Positions 1 to 8,368 are shown, counted from the first letter of the stretch. The stretch is 64,000 bases of DNA from JAYSYM01 sp964543475 (GCA_964543475.1 CAZIYJ010000001.1:124001-188000), one strand, 5' to 3'. The notes: generated from the letters alone by a model not told the origin. A program made the numbers and translations.

Positions 1-720
1 CCTTGCAACTCGACCGGCAACGATTGCCCATCGTTCAATTTCACGAAGACCGTCGTTCTCAGCAAAAAGTGCTGTTGCTGGTTCGTGCGCACGCACACCT
101 GCTGCAACATTAGGATCGTTGTTTGAAATGTAGGGAGGGTTTGCTACGACAACATCCGCCAGACCGCCGAGATACTGGTCTGAGTCGCTTGCAGAAAGTT
201 CTCCGGCATCCGCCTTAACAAAACTCACTCGCTCTTGGACCTGAAGTGCTTCGGCATTTTTTTCCGCAATTTGAAGAGCTCCATCAGAGATATCTAATGC
301 TAACAGTCGTGCAGTTGGCAGATCTTTGATCAGGCTTAATCCAATGCAGCCAGATCCAGTACCTAAATCGATAATGCGATGAACATCGTTTACCTTTGCA
401 AATTGCAGTGCACTTTCAACCAGCTCTTCGGTTTCAGGGCGAGGTACTAGAACATCTTTGCTAACGATGAAGGTCGACTTAAAAAAATCTTTATAACCAA
501 GGATGTAGGCAACAGGTTCACCAGTTAACCGGCGCCGAACAAGATCACGGCATGCATCGAGTTCTGATTCTTTGAGTGGATAATCGAACTTTAAATAGAG
601 CTCAACACGACTAAGTTTAAGAACGCTACCAATCAGTAACTCAGCATCAAGCCTTGCCGACTCAATGCCTTTATTCTTAAAAAATTCGGCTGTCTTTTGA
701 ATGATTTCTTTTAGCTGCAC
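1..720 (-). CDS. prmC: Peptide chain release factor N5-glutamine methyltransferase (3' end cut by window edge)
   Basis: Partial gene; its C-terminus lies beyond position 1. PrmC (HemK) uses S-adenosylmethionine to methylate the glutamine of the GGQ motif in release factors RF1 and RF2. The translation shows the N-terminal helical domain (LKEIIQKTAEFF) followed by the Rossmann methyltransferase fold, and the signature NPPY is encoded at about 130-141. About 240 of the usual 280 or so residues are present. The frame stays open into the preceding secreted-protein gene, so the start is not fixed; I chose GTG at 720, 16 nt after that gene's stop, because it gives the usual N-terminus. Its substrate gene prfA lies 2.5 kb upstream on the same strand, so an ancestral prfA-prmC pair seems to have been interrupted. 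Confidence 0.9.
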   Translation of the reverse strand, partial: MQLKEIIQKTAEFFKNKGIESARLDAELLIGSVLKLSRVELYLKFDYPLKESELDACRDLVRRRLTGEPVAYILGYKDFFKSTFIVSKDVLVPRPETEELVESALQFAKVNDVHRIIDLGTGSGCIGLSLIKDLPTARLLALDISDGALQIAEKNAEALQVQERVSFVKADAGELSASDSDQYLGGLADVVVANPPYISNNDPNVAAGVRAHEPATALFAENDGLREIERWAIVAGRVAR

Positions 721-736
721 CAGCGGACGATAAGTC

Positions 737-1075
737 CTACTTAATGATTCTGCAAGTAGAGCCAACCGCTTCTGCGCGAATTTCAAACTCACCGTAGCTA
801 TAAGTTTTAGGCGTACCCTCGTCAGCGAGAGTGTAGAATGTTGTCGATTCAACTATGTCTGAGTCGCGCCCTACCGAACGAATGTCGTAAACAGACCCCA
901 GCGCTCCGCGAAGATTCGGGTTCGGAGAATTCGCAATTTGCTCGCCTAGAAGTTGTCGGGCGTGTTCACGAACTGCCGGAGCACATACTCCCCATGCTTT
1001 TTCAGCCGACTCAAATGAAGTTGCAGCTGCGTTTAAGCAAAATGCAAAAGCTAAAGACGCGATAAGTGATTTCAT
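737..1075 (-). CDS. Small secreted protein of unknown function
   Basis: I do not recognise this 112-residue protein. It begins with a clear Sec signal peptide (MKSLIASLAFAFCLNAAAT) and the mature part has two cysteines (in GVCAP and STCRI) that could form a disulfide. The start ATG at 1075 has a GGGAG ribosome site 5 nt upstream. It lies directly upstream of prmC on the same strand, with the likely prmC start 16 nt beyond its stop, and divergent from the histidine kinase gene. It is probably periplasmic or exported. Small exported proteins of this kind are common in predatory Bdellovibrionota, but nothing in the sequence gives a function. Confidence 0.7.
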   Translation of the reverse strand: MKSLIASLAFAFCLNAAATSFESAEKAWGVCAPAVREHARQLLGEQIANSPNPNLRGALGSVYDIRSVGRDSDIVESTTFYTLADEGTPKTYSYGEFEIRAEAVGSTCRIIK

Positions 1076-1204
1076 GAGCTCTCCCGGTCAGAGAGAGGCT
1101 TTATAGGCCACCCTCCCTCTGAAGGCCAGAAATGGCCGCGACTGTGCAATTTTTATCGAGAAACAGGCTGACTTTAAATGCGCAAATAACATTTAATCGG
1201 CGAG

Positions 1205-3253
1205 ATGGACCAAACAAACCAAAACACGAATTCGCTGCCCCCTTCGTTCCTAAAGGCGGTTCTGCATAATGTCGCGGATGGCGTGATCGCCTGCGACGCT
1301 AACGGCATCATGATCGGGTTCAACCGGACTACACAGCAAACTACCGGGTCCTCTACTGCGCCCGCGATTGGACCTGATGATTGGCCAAAAGCGTTTGGTG
1401 TTCTAAAGGCTGACGGAAGCTATCCGACTAAAGAGGAAATGCCGCTCTATCGTGCTTTGTGCGGCGAAATCATCCGCGGCGTTGAGTTTGAATATTTTAA
1501 AAAAGATGGAACTCACCGAATCTACCTTTGTAATGGTCAGGCGATTCACGATGACAGCGGTAAAAAACTGGGCGCCGTAGTTACGATGCAAGATATTACT
1601 GCGATAAAGAAGGCCGTTAAAGTTCAGGCTGAATTCAACCAGGAACTTGAGAAAATGGTTGAGCTTCGAACTCGTGAGTTGCAATCTGCAAAGGGAGCCT
1701 TAACTGATTCTGAAAAGCGCTTCCGAACTTTATTTGAGCAATCGCCGCTGAGTGTTCAGCTTTTGTCTGTCGATGGTAAAACCATCGCAGTCAACGACGC
1801 CTGGAAAAAGATTCTAGATATTCCAGACGATTTTATCGAAAGTTATATTCTCAAAGAGTACAATATTTTAAATGACCCTCTTCTAGAAAAACATGGAGTA
1901 TCGCACCTAATACGTAAGGCATTTAATGGTACTTCAGTGAAGATTCCCGCTATCCGGTACGACCCTAGCGAAGTCGGCAAGAGGGGCCGAGCGCGGTGGA
2001 CCGAAGCATTCCTTCACCCCATTTTAGATGAAAACAAAAATGTTCAAGAGCTTGTTCTTATTCATAACGATGTGACCGAAAAAATTGAATCTGAAATCGA
2101 ACTCAAGCGAGCAAAAGAAGAGGCCGAGCAAGCAAGTCGCTTGAAAAGTTCATTTCTTGCTAACATGTCTCACGAAATCAGAACTCCGCTCGCCGCGATG
2201 ATCGGATACGCACAGTTACTTAAAAGCCGCGACGTGAACTCAGATGAATCTCAGCGGTTTCTCGATCTTATCGAGCGAAATGCGATGTCGCTGGCGCGAA
2301 TCATCGACGACATTTTAGATCTCTCAAAGGTAGAGGCTGGCCGCTTAGATGTAAAAAAGTTGGCCGTGAGTCTTAAAGTAGTTTTTGAAGAGGTCGCGTC
2401 ACTTTTTGAAATTCAATTGAGCGAAATCCCGGTCACGCTCGTGATCAAACCAATACCTCAGTCTCTCAAGAAAATTAAAACTGATCCGCTTCGCCTCCGT
2501 CAGATCTTGATTAACCTTATCGGTAACGCTCTGAAGTTCACAAAGAATGGCAGTGTCACGGTTGAGGCTCGCGAAATCGACGATAACAACTTAATGATCG
2601 ATGTGACCGATACTGGAATTGGAATTCCGAGTGATCTCCATGATCATCTGTTTGAATCATTTCGACAGGCCGACAACACATACACTCGGCAATTTAGTGG
2701 CACCGGGCTTGGTCTTGCGCTCTCTCGACGTCTTGCAAAAGCCTTGGGAGGCGATGTTCAGCTTGTAAGTAGCACTTCAGGAGTCGGCAGCACATTCTCT
2801 GTCACTCTTCCGCTTGAGCCGCTTGACGGTGGTGATACTCACGCTGCTGTTAGCGCAGCATCACTAAATTCGAAAACCTCAAAGCTTGAAGGAATTAAAC
2901 TGCTCGTCGCTGATGATTTCGATGATATTCGTCAGTTGGTTGTTCGAGTGCTGAGACTCAATGGCGCGACTGTAACCGAAGTCACTAACGGGCGCGATGT
3001 AGTACTTAAAGTACCTGTGGGCAGTTACGACGCCGTTTTAATCGATGTTCAGATGCCGATCATGGATGGACTTCAAGCGACAAGACTTTTGCGAGAGAAG
3101 GGTTTCACCAACCCCATCATCGTCCTCACAGCCCATGCACTCGTCGACGAGCGTGAGCGTTGCTTTGAAGCAGGTGCTAGCGCACACCTCGGCAAACCAG
3201 TTAATTTTCAAGTGCTCATCAGCACAATCAAAAAACTAGTCGACAAAAATTAG
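1205..3253 (+). CDS. Soluble PAS-PAS hybrid sensor histidine kinase with receiver domain
   Basis: A 682-residue hybrid kinase. Two PAS-like sensor domains (about 15-135 and 168-295) are joined by a coiled coil. Next come the dimerisation/phospho-acceptor domain with SHEIRTP (His323), the HATPase with N box NLIGNALKFTKNG, DTGIGIP and GTGLGLALS, and a C-terminal receiver with acidic pair DD570-571, phospho-acceptor Asp614 in LIDVQMPIMDG, and Lys664. There is no membrane segment, so it should sense a cytoplasmic signal. No Hpt protein or separate response regulator is adjacent, so output must pass to partners elsewhere. It sits on the opposite strand inside the prfA/prmC region and overlaps the end of prfA by 4 nt. 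The ribosome site before ATG 1205 is weak (GGCGAG). Confidence 0.92.
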   Translation: MDQTNQNTNSLPPSFLKAVLHNVADGVIACDANGIMIGFNRTTQQTTGSSTAPAIGPDDWPKAFGVLKADGSYPTKEEMPLYRALCGEIIRGVEFEYFKKDGTHRIYLCNGQAIHDDSGKKLGAVVTMQDITAIKKAVKVQAEFNQELEKMVELRTRELQSAKGALTDSEKRFRTLFEQSPLSVQLLSVDGKTIAVNDAWKKILDIPDDFIESYILKEYNILNDPLLEKHGVSHLIRKAFNGTSVKIPAIRYDPSEVGKRGRARWTEAFLHPILDENKNVQELVLIHNDVTEKIESEIELKRAKEEAEQASRLKSSFLANMSHEIRTPLAAMIGYAQLLKSRDVNSDESQRFLDLIERNAMSLARIIDDILDLSKVEAGRLDVKKLAVSLKVVFEEVASLFEIQLSEIPVTLVIKPIPQSLKKIKTDPLRLRQILINLIGNALKFTKNGSVTVEAREIDDNNLMIDVTDTGIGIPSDLHDHLFESFRQADNTYTRQFSGTGLGLALSRRLAKALGGDVQLVSSTSGVGSTFSVTLPLEPLDGGDTHAAVSAASLNSKTSKLEGIKLLVADDFDDIRQLVVRVLRLNGATVTEVTNGRDVVLKVPVGSYDAVLIDVQMPIMDGLQATRLLREKGFTNPIIVLTAHALVDERERCFEAGASAHLGKPVNFQVLISTIKKLVDKN

Positions 3254-4323
3254 TCGCGAGAAGTTTGGCGCTTTAATTGCTCGGCCTGGAAATGTGTAAT
3301 CAAAGGGTCAATTAAATTTTCCATTGAGCCGCTCATCACCTGATCTAGCTGATGAATCGTAAGACCAATGCGATGATCCGTGATTCGAGTTTGCGGGAAG
3401 TTGTAAGTACGAATTCTCTCTGAGCGGTCACCTGTACCGATTTGCGCAAGACGAGCTTCAGAGTTTTCTTTAACTAATTTCTCTGCTTGAGCCGCAAGAA
3501 TTCGCGACTGGAGAATCTTCATCGCTTTATTTTTATTCTTTAATTGCGAGCGCTCATCCTGACAGGCAACTACTGTTCCAGTTGGGATGTGCGTGATACG
3601 CACGGCTGAGTCAGTCGTGTTAACCGACTGTCCGCCGGCGCCGCTCGAACGATAAACGTCGATTTTTAAATCATTCGTATTAATCGTGACATCAACGTCT
3701 TCAGCTTCTGGCAATACTGCAACTGTCACAGTTGAGGTGTGCACACGGCCCATTGTTTCTGTCGCCGGAACCCGCTGCACACGATGAACACCACTTTCGT
3801 ATTTCAATTTAGAATAAACTCGGTCGCCTGTGATTGATGCGATCACTTCTTTGTAGCCACCGACGTTACCTTGAGAAGTTGACATGATCTCAGAGCGCCA
3901 ACCTTGAGTGCCTGCATACTTGATGTAAGCTTCAAAAAGCTCCATCGCAAACAACGAAGCCTCGTCTCCGCCAGCGCCGGCGCGAATTTCGAGAAGAATA
4001 TTTTTATCGTCGTTCGGATCTTTCGGGAGAAGACTCAATCTTAGTTGTTCTTCCATCTCGGCGAGTTGTGGCTCGAGAGTCGAGAGATCATCTTTCGCCA
4101 TTTGGCGCATTTCTTCGTCACTCTCTTGCAAGAGCTGTTTATTCTCTTCTACTTGTTGAACTGTCTTTTTGTAATTGCGATAGATCGGTACGACCTTCTC
4201 GAGATCTGAAAGCTCTTTCATTAAGCCACGATACTTAGTTTGATCTTGAGTCACTGCAGGATTCTGCAGTTCCATATTGATCTGTTCGTATCTGCGTTCT
4301 ACATCATCGAGTTTCGAAAACAT
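3250..4323 (-). CDS. prfA: Peptide chain release factor 1
   Basis: RF1 reads UAA and UAG stop codons and triggers peptide release on the ribosome. The 357-residue length is normal. The peptidyl-transferase GGQ motif is at residues 230-232 within SSGAGGQSVN, and the codon-recognition PxT motif is PAT at 186-188, which marks RF1 rather than RF2. Domain 1 is the expected coiled coil (residues 1-100). An AGGA ribosome site precedes ATG 4323. A strong terminator separates it from rpmE upstream, so much of its transcription may be read-through or come from an unseen promoter. Its 3' end overlaps the convergent kinase gene by 4 nt. Confidence 0.98.
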   Translation of the reverse strand: MFSKLDDVERRYEQINMELQNPAVTQDQTKYRGLMKELSDLEKVVPIYRNYKKTVQQVEENKQLLQESDEEMRQMAKDDLSTLEPQLAEMEEQLRLSLLPKDPNDDKNILLEIRAGAGGDEASLFAMELFEAYIKYAGTQGWRSEIMSTSQGNVGGYKEVIASITGDRVYSKLKYESGVHRVQRVPATETMGRVHTSTVTVAVLPEAEDVDVTINTNDLKIDVYRSSGAGGQSVNTTDSAVRITHIPTGTVVACQDERSQLKNKNKAMKILQSRILAAQAEKLVKENSEARLAQIGTGDRSERIRTYNFPQTRITDHRIGLTIHQLDQVMSGSMENLIDPLITHFQAEQLKRQTSRD

Positions 4324-4336
4324 GAGTGTGTCCTAA

Positions 4337-4369
4337 ATAAAAAAAGGCCGCACAATGTGCAGCCTTTTT
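4337..4369 (-). terminator. Rho-independent terminator after rpmE
   Basis: Read on the minus strand this is an AAAAAGGC(T)GCAC / GTGC(G)GCCTTTTT hairpin with an ATT loop, followed by a run of seven T. It lies between the rpmE stop and the prfA start, so it should end most rpmE transcripts and limit read-through into prfA. Confidence 0.85.
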
Positions 4370-4389
4370 GAAATTTAACTTTGTGGTCG

Positions 4390-4620
4390 CTACTTCGTCT
4401 TTGCAGCCGCCGCGTTTCCTGATGCGCCGTACTTCTTTTTAAAGCGATCGATACGGCCTTCTGTATCCATAAGTTTCTGCTTACCAGTGAAGAACGGGTG
4501 ACATTGAGAACAGATGTCCACGCGAACTTCTTTTTGTGTAGAGCCAGTTTTAAATGTGCTTCCGCAAACGCAAGTAACAACAGCGTCTGAGAAATATTGT
4601 GGGTGGATTTCTGCTTTCAT
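4390..4620 (-). CDS. rpmE: 50S ribosomal protein L31, zinc-binding type
   Basis: A 76-residue L31 with the zinc-binding cysteines of the C+ type: CVC at 16-18 and CSQC at 37-40. The family sits at the 50S central protuberance and contacts the 30S head; C+ forms can be replaced by zinc-free paralogues when zinc is scarce. The reading frame is open further upstream, but the conserved start MKAEIHPQYF and a CGGAG ribosome site place initiation at ATG 4620. The C-terminal tail is Ala/Lys-rich. It lies downstream of rho, a common arrangement, with nearly 200 nt between them. Confidence 0.96.
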   Translation of the reverse strand: MKAEIHPQYFSDAVVTCVCGSTFKTGSTQKEVRVDICSQCHPFFTGKQKLMDTEGRIDRFKKKYGASGNAAAAKTK

Positions 4621-4713
4621 AAAGTCTCCGAGTCCGAGGTAGTAAAGAGTTAGCCAAAGTACACAAGTTCTGCCTTGTTGTCGAGCATGGTTTGATAAAA
4701 CCACGTCCACAGA

Positions 4714-4730
4714 CTTATCCACAGGATAAG
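4714..4730. promoter_or_regulatory. DnaA-box-like palindrome between rho and rpmE
   Basis: The sequence CTTATCCACAGGATAAG is a perfect 7-3-7 inverted repeat that contains TTATCCACA (4715-4723), an exact match to the DnaA-box consensus. A related TCCACAG lies just upstream (about 4705-4711). The palindrome is in the 198-bp gap between the rho stop and the rpmE start, so it could be a DnaA or other repressor site, or a transcript hairpin. One box alone does not make an origin. Confidence 0.4.
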
Positions 4731-4818
4731 TCGTCATAAGTGACTCACTCTTGAGCCACTTAGCCACACTTTAGGGTGTTGTCAGTTTAATTGTTCTTTA
4801 ACAATATCAGCAGCTTAA

Positions 4819-6690
4819 CTAGCCGCCCATGTTGCCTAAGAATTCAGTGTTCGTCTTGGTCGCATGTAACTTATCGAGTAAGAACTCCATGCTATCCACA
4901 ACGTTCATAGGCGCCAAAACCTTCCTCAAGATCCAAAGTCGATTTAAATCGGCCTTTTCAATGAGTAAGTCTTCTTTTCTCGTGCCGGACTTATTGATGT
5001 CCATGCATGGGAAAATACGCTTTTCCATCAACTTGCGATCAAGATGGATTTCGGCGTTACCAGTACCTTTAAATTCTTCGAAGATAACCTCATCCATTCG
5101 AGATCCGGTGTCAACAAGTGCTGTCGCAATAATTGTTAAACTTCCGCCCTCTTCAATGTTTCGAGCTGCGCCGAAAAATCTTTTTGGTTTGTGAAGAGCA
5201 TTTGAATCAACACCACCAGAAAGAATTTTTCCTGAAGGTGGAACAACTGTGTTGTAAGCGCGAGCAAGTCGCGTGATTGAATCCAACAAAATAACTACAT
5301 CATGCTTATGTTCTACGAGGCGCTTTGCCTTTTCGATTACCATTTCAGCAACTTGAACGTGTCGAGTTGGTGGTTCGTCGAACGTAGACGAAATGACTTC
5401 GCCTTTAACGTTACGAAGCATGTCTGTTACTTCTTCTGGTCGTTCATCGATGAGAAGAACAATCAATTTTACTTCGGGATGATTTGCCGTAATCGCGTTT
5501 GCGATATTTTGCATCAATACCGTTTTACCAGTTCGCGGAGGCGCAACAATTAGAGCCCGTTGGCCTTTTCCAAGTGGCGCCATCAAATCAACAACGCGAG
5601 TCGTGTAATCATTTGGCGTGTGCTCAAGCTTCAAACGCTGCTCAGGATAAAGCGGAGTTAAGTTATCAAAGAGAATTTTCTCTTTCGCCTTTTCAGGAGC
5701 CTCGTGATTGAGCGACTCAACCTTTAGTAAAGCGAAGTAGCGCTCTCCCTCTTTTGGCGGACGAACGGTTCCGTAAACAGTATCACCTGTTCTGAGACCA
5801 AATCTGCGAATCTGAGAAGGAGAAACGTAAATATCATCTGGGCCTGGAAGATAGTTGTAATCTGGCGAGCGCAAGAAACCATAACCGTCAGGCAAGATTT
5901 CAAGAACGCCGTTACCGTGAATATCTCCGAGTCGAGCTGCGCGCTTTAAGATTTCAAACACCATATCTTGGCGTCGAAGTCCTGCTGCGTTTTCGATTCT
6001 GAGTTTAATTGCGAGAGCTGTTAGCTCTTCGATCTTTTTTGATTTTAAGTTTTTAGAGTTGAGATCGCCGCGTTCCGCTTCGCTCAAATCAATTTGCGAT
6101 AACTCCTCGTCAGAGATAGGAGCAATCGATTCCATTTGTTCTTCTGGGTATCCGTGATCGTTTCTTGGTTGATGACCGCCGCTTGGGCCGCCGCCGAATC
6201 TGTTTCGTTGATCATCACGGCCACCACCACCGCCATGTCTTCCGCCACCACCTTGATCGCGGTCTCTACCGCCTCCGCCACCACCCGGTCTGAAGTTACG
6301 GTCTCTACCGCCACCGCCTCCACCATTGCGATCTCTACCGCCGCCACCACCGCTGTTGCGGTCACGGCCTTGGAATCTTGGTCGGTCGCCACGTTCACTT
6401 TGCTGAGCTGGAGGACGCTCTCTTTCAGGAGCACCTGATCCATCACCCGAACTTCCGTCAGCCTGTTGTGCTTGTTGAGTTGGTGGAATTGGCGGAGGAA
6501 CTGAGCCTGGAGGTGCCGGGATAGGTCCCGATCTCTTAGGTGCCGGTGCTTCCGGAGCCGCCGCTGGCGCTGCTTCTGCAGATGCTTTGGCTTCTGCCTT
6601 TGCTTCTGCTGCTGCTGATTTTGAAACTACTTCTTTTTTTGCTGAAGATCTGCGTCGCGGGGTTGCAACTGCATCATCTGAACTCGACAC
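4819..6690 (-). CDS. rho: Transcription termination factor Rho with long Arg/Gly-rich disordered N-terminus
   Basis: Hexameric RNA-dependent ATPase that ends transcription. Order: residues 1-200 low complexity, first Ala/Lys/Pro-rich and then an RGG-like block at about 98-172 (repeats of GGGGGRDRN type); the Rho N-terminal helical domain at about 208-252; the cold-shock RNA-binding domain at about 256-325 (DGYGFLRSP); and the ATPase with Walker A APPRTGKT (383-390), Walker B VVILLDSITR, and conserved GAARNIEEGGSL and GTGNAEI. At 623 residues it is about 200 longer than Escherichia coli Rho. It starts with GTG at 6690, supported by AAGGAG 9 nt upstream. Similar disordered insertions in other phyla change RNA binding or drive condensates, so that is a plausible role here. 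Confidence 0.97.
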   Translation of the reverse strand: MSSSDDAVATPRRRSSAKKEVVSKSAAAEAKAEAKASAEAAPAAAPEAPAPKRSGPIPAPPGSVPPPIPPTQQAQQADGSSGDGSGAPERERPPAQQSERGDRPRFQGRDRNSGGGGGRDRNGGGGGGRDRNFRPGGGGGGRDRDQGGGGRHGGGGGRDDQRNRFGGGPSGGHQPRNDHGYPEEQMESIAPISDEELSQIDLSEAERGDLNSKNLKSKKIEELTALAIKLRIENAAGLRRQDMVFEILKRAARLGDIHGNGVLEILPDGYGFLRSPDYNYLPGPDDIYVSPSQIRRFGLRTGDTVYGTVRPPKEGERYFALLKVESLNHEAPEKAKEKILFDNLTPLYPEQRLKLEHTPNDYTTRVVDLMAPLGKGQRALIVAPPRTGKTVLMQNIANAITANHPEVKLIVLLIDERPEEVTDMLRNVKGEVISSTFDEPPTRHVQVAEMVIEKAKRLVEHKHDVVILLDSITRLARAYNTVVPPSGKILSGGVDSNALHKPKRFFGAARNIEEGGSLTIIATALVDTGSRMDEVIFEEFKGTGNAEIHLDRKLMEKRIFPCMDINKSGTRKEDLLIEKADLNRLWILRKVLAPMNVVDSMEFLLDKLHATKTNTEFLGNMGG

Positions 6691-7055
6691 GCCGATTGGC
6701 TCCTTGTGGATGTGAAAACTAACGACTAACTAATTTGGGTTTTGATTTTTAAAAGAAAGCTTTGTGCTCTGTATTTAATTATTTAATTTTTTTGGGAAAC
6801 GCTTTAATCGCTTAAGATTAAAGCTACTTTCTATAGAACCCCGAGTTTTGTCAATACACAAATAATTCGTGTTGGCCGCCCCATTTCGATACAGGCCTTT
6901 GATCATTAGTTTCGTAAACAACTTAGTCAGATTTTTCGACATTCGGTAAGACTCTCTCATAGCGAGACATGCCGAATGGTCACTTTGAGAAAATGCCTGT
7001 GATCCTCTTGAGTTATAACGCCCAAGGCCGATAGATAAGTGATCGGAGGTTGAAT
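6691..7055. other. Intergenic region between rho and the PilZ gene
   Basis: This 365-bp divergent spacer has no convincing gene. The rho-proximal half is AT-rich and should hold the rho leader and promoter: on the minus strand a TTGACA (6849-6854) and a TATAGA (6830-6835) occur, but the 13-nt spacing is too short for a normal sigma-70 promoter. On the pilZ side there is a nested dyad at 6940-6978, with arms CATTCGG and CCGAATG enclosing TCTC/GAGA, which may be an operator or leader hairpin. A strong GGAGG ribosome site precedes the PilZ start. Confidence 0.5.
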
Positions 7056-7424
7056 ATGTATTCGACAGAAAATGCCCCTGCACCGCGGGTTCCCCTCAAG
7101 TTAGAGGTTGAATACCGTCGCAATTACGCTCGCAGTGGTGAAGCCGGTCAGCTCCGTAATATTAGTATTACGGGCGCATTCTTGGAGCACCGAGGACATA
7201 CATTAAACAACGACGACAAGGTAAACATCGAGTTCAATGTGGGCGGTCGCACGCGCACAATTACAGCGCTCATCGTTTGGACTAACTCTCAAGGTTGCGG
7301 CGTTCGCTTCATGCCACAAAATAATCGCGACGTGCAAATCGTTGATGATTTAATTTACTTCGTAGAATCAAAGCGCGAATCACGCCGCTCTGTTCTCGAT
7401 AACATCTTCAAGAAGGTTGCGTAG
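7056..7424 (+). CDS. PilZ-domain protein, predicted c-di-GMP receptor
   Basis: A 122-residue, single-domain PilZ protein. The family binds cyclic di-GMP through an RxxxR motif and a [D/N]xSxxG motif. Here RRNYAR appears near residues 21-26 and NISITGAFLE near 36-45, so both are present and binding is likely. There is no membrane segment or output domain, so it probably acts as a c-di-GMP-dependent adaptor. I chose ATG 7056 because GGAGG lies 6 nt upstream; a TTG at 7050 touches the ribosome site. The gene is alone, and its 3' side carries an odd heptamer-repeat element and then a terminator. Which process it controls cannot be read from context. Confidence 0.88.
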   Translation: MYSTENAPAPRVPLKLEVEYRRNYARSGEAGQLRNISITGAFLEHRGHTLNNDDKVNIEFNVGGRTRTITALIVWTNSQGCGVRFMPQNNRDVQIVDDLIYFVESKRESRRSVLDNIFKKVA

Positions 7425-7433
7425 CCACAAGCA

Positions 7434-7477
7434 CTAAGAAGTTAAGAGTTAAAAGCTACGAGCCCAAGTTAAAAGTC
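7434..7477 (+). repeat. Shared 7-nt-periodic 3' element, copy A
   Basis: Starting ten bases after the pilZ stop, this stretch reads as successive seven-base units close to TTAAGAG (TAAGAAG, TTAAGAG, TTAAAAG, CTACGAG...). About 36 of 44 positions match copy B, on the minus strand at 9334-9376 behind the LysM lipoprotein gene. Both copies lie directly between a stop codon and an intrinsic terminator, in the same orientation relative to their gene. Confidence 0.7.
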
Positions 7478-7483
7478 ATTGTT

Positions 7484-7517
7484 AAAGTCCGAGTCAGAAA
7501 CTCGGACTTTTTATTTT
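7484..7517 (+). terminator. Rho-independent terminator after pilZ
   Basis: Perfect 10-bp stem AAAGTCCGAG / CTCGGACTTT around the loop TCAGAAA, followed by TTATTTT. It ends the pilZ transcript and overlaps the last codon of the convergent LysR gene. Confidence 0.9.
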
Positions 7518-8368
7518 GTGCTACGACGGATTTCTTCTATCACGAGTCGCGTGCGAGAGTTCAAATAGCGATCTTGTACGCGAAGGATTTTAATTTCATA
7601 TGGTATCGATAGACGCTTTGGTTCGATGAGCGATAGGCGTTTGGCCCTGAGGTCTTCTTCGATCATGTAATCGGGAACGAGGCCCGCCCCGATGCCCGAC
7701 ATGGCGAACTTTTTAATTACTCCCCAGCTCCCAATTTCGAGCTTCACTTTAAGCGGCTTCTGATGATGCTGTTCATAGAGATGTCGTAACTTTTTTACTT
7801 CGGGCAACTCCTCGACTGTCATCACGCCGTCTTCTTGCCAATTGCCTTTATAGCTTGGAGCCTTAATCAGCCGGAAATAACCTTTCGCAATTGATTGTGC
7901 TTCGAACCCAGAGAGATCCACGTTATCGACAATGATTCCAAAATCTGCCGAACCGTTGTGAACCCATTCGCGAATGAAATCGGTTCGACCGAGCATAAGT
8001 TTAATCTGTATGCCTGGGTATCGCTTCATCACCGAGAGAACGGCAGACGCAAGGAAGGTGCTCTCGGCCATCGAACTTGGACAAGCAAATTTAACTTCCC
8101 CCTTTGGCAGCGCCTCTGAACGAATTCGATCTTTTAATTCATTGGTCACTCCAAATATTTTCTCGCACTGGGAGTAGACCATCTCGCCTTGCTCGCTTAG
8201 CGCAAATCGGTTTTGTGCGTGAAGGAGGAGTGAGCAGTCGAGATCTGTCTCAAGCTTTTGAATCGCCTTTGTGATTGCTGGTTGTCCAACGCGATTAAGG
8301 GCTGCAGCCTTCGTCAGTGATTTCATCCGGGCCGAGTCGTAAAAATATTTTAAGTGATAGAAGTTCAT
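7511..8368 (-). CDS. LysR-family transcriptional regulator
   Basis: A LysR-type regulator of about 285 residues. The N-terminal winged helix-turn-helix is clear (MNFYHLKYFYDSARMKSL... VGQPAITKAIQKLE), and the C-terminal two-lobed effector domain is typical of the family (LMLGRTDFIREWV, ADFGIIVDNVD, GIGAGLVPDYMIEEDL). The helix-turn-helix carries the usual Q-P-A-[IV]-[ST] stretch. An in-frame ATG at 8374 is only 3 nt from the AGGA ribosome site, so ATG 8368 (9-nt spacing) is more likely. It is divergent from the DUF2608 gene, and a T-N11-A box lies just outside its start, so it probably represses itself and may control that neighbour. The effector is unknown. Confidence 0.93.
   Translation of the reverse strand: MNFYHLKYFYDSARMKSLTKAAALNRVGQPAITKAIQKLETDLDCSLLLHAQNRFALSEQGEMVYSQCEKIFGVTNELKDRIRSEALPKGEVKFACPSSMAESTFLASAVLSVMKRYPGIQIKLMLGRTDFIREWVHNGSADFGIIVDNVDLSGFEAQSIAKGYFRLIKAPSYKGNWQEDGVMTVEELPEVKKLRHLYEQHHQKPLKVKLEIGSWGVIKKFAMSGIGAGLVPDYMIEEDLRAKRLSLIEPKRLSIPYEIKILRVQDRYLNSRTRLVIEEIRRSTK

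Noticed and set aside
4715..4723. Replication origin at the DnaA box between rho and rpmE
   Set aside because: Only one consensus box is present and there is no AT-rich unwinding region or dnaA nearby; parABS, mnmG and mnmE place the origin near or beyond the right edge.
6136..6446. Long open frames on both strands opposite the Rho N-terminus, and likewise opposite the LysM lipoprotein (9498-10826)
   Set aside because: They arise from low-complexity codon repeats in the true genes, and their translations are repetitive without a protein-like pattern.
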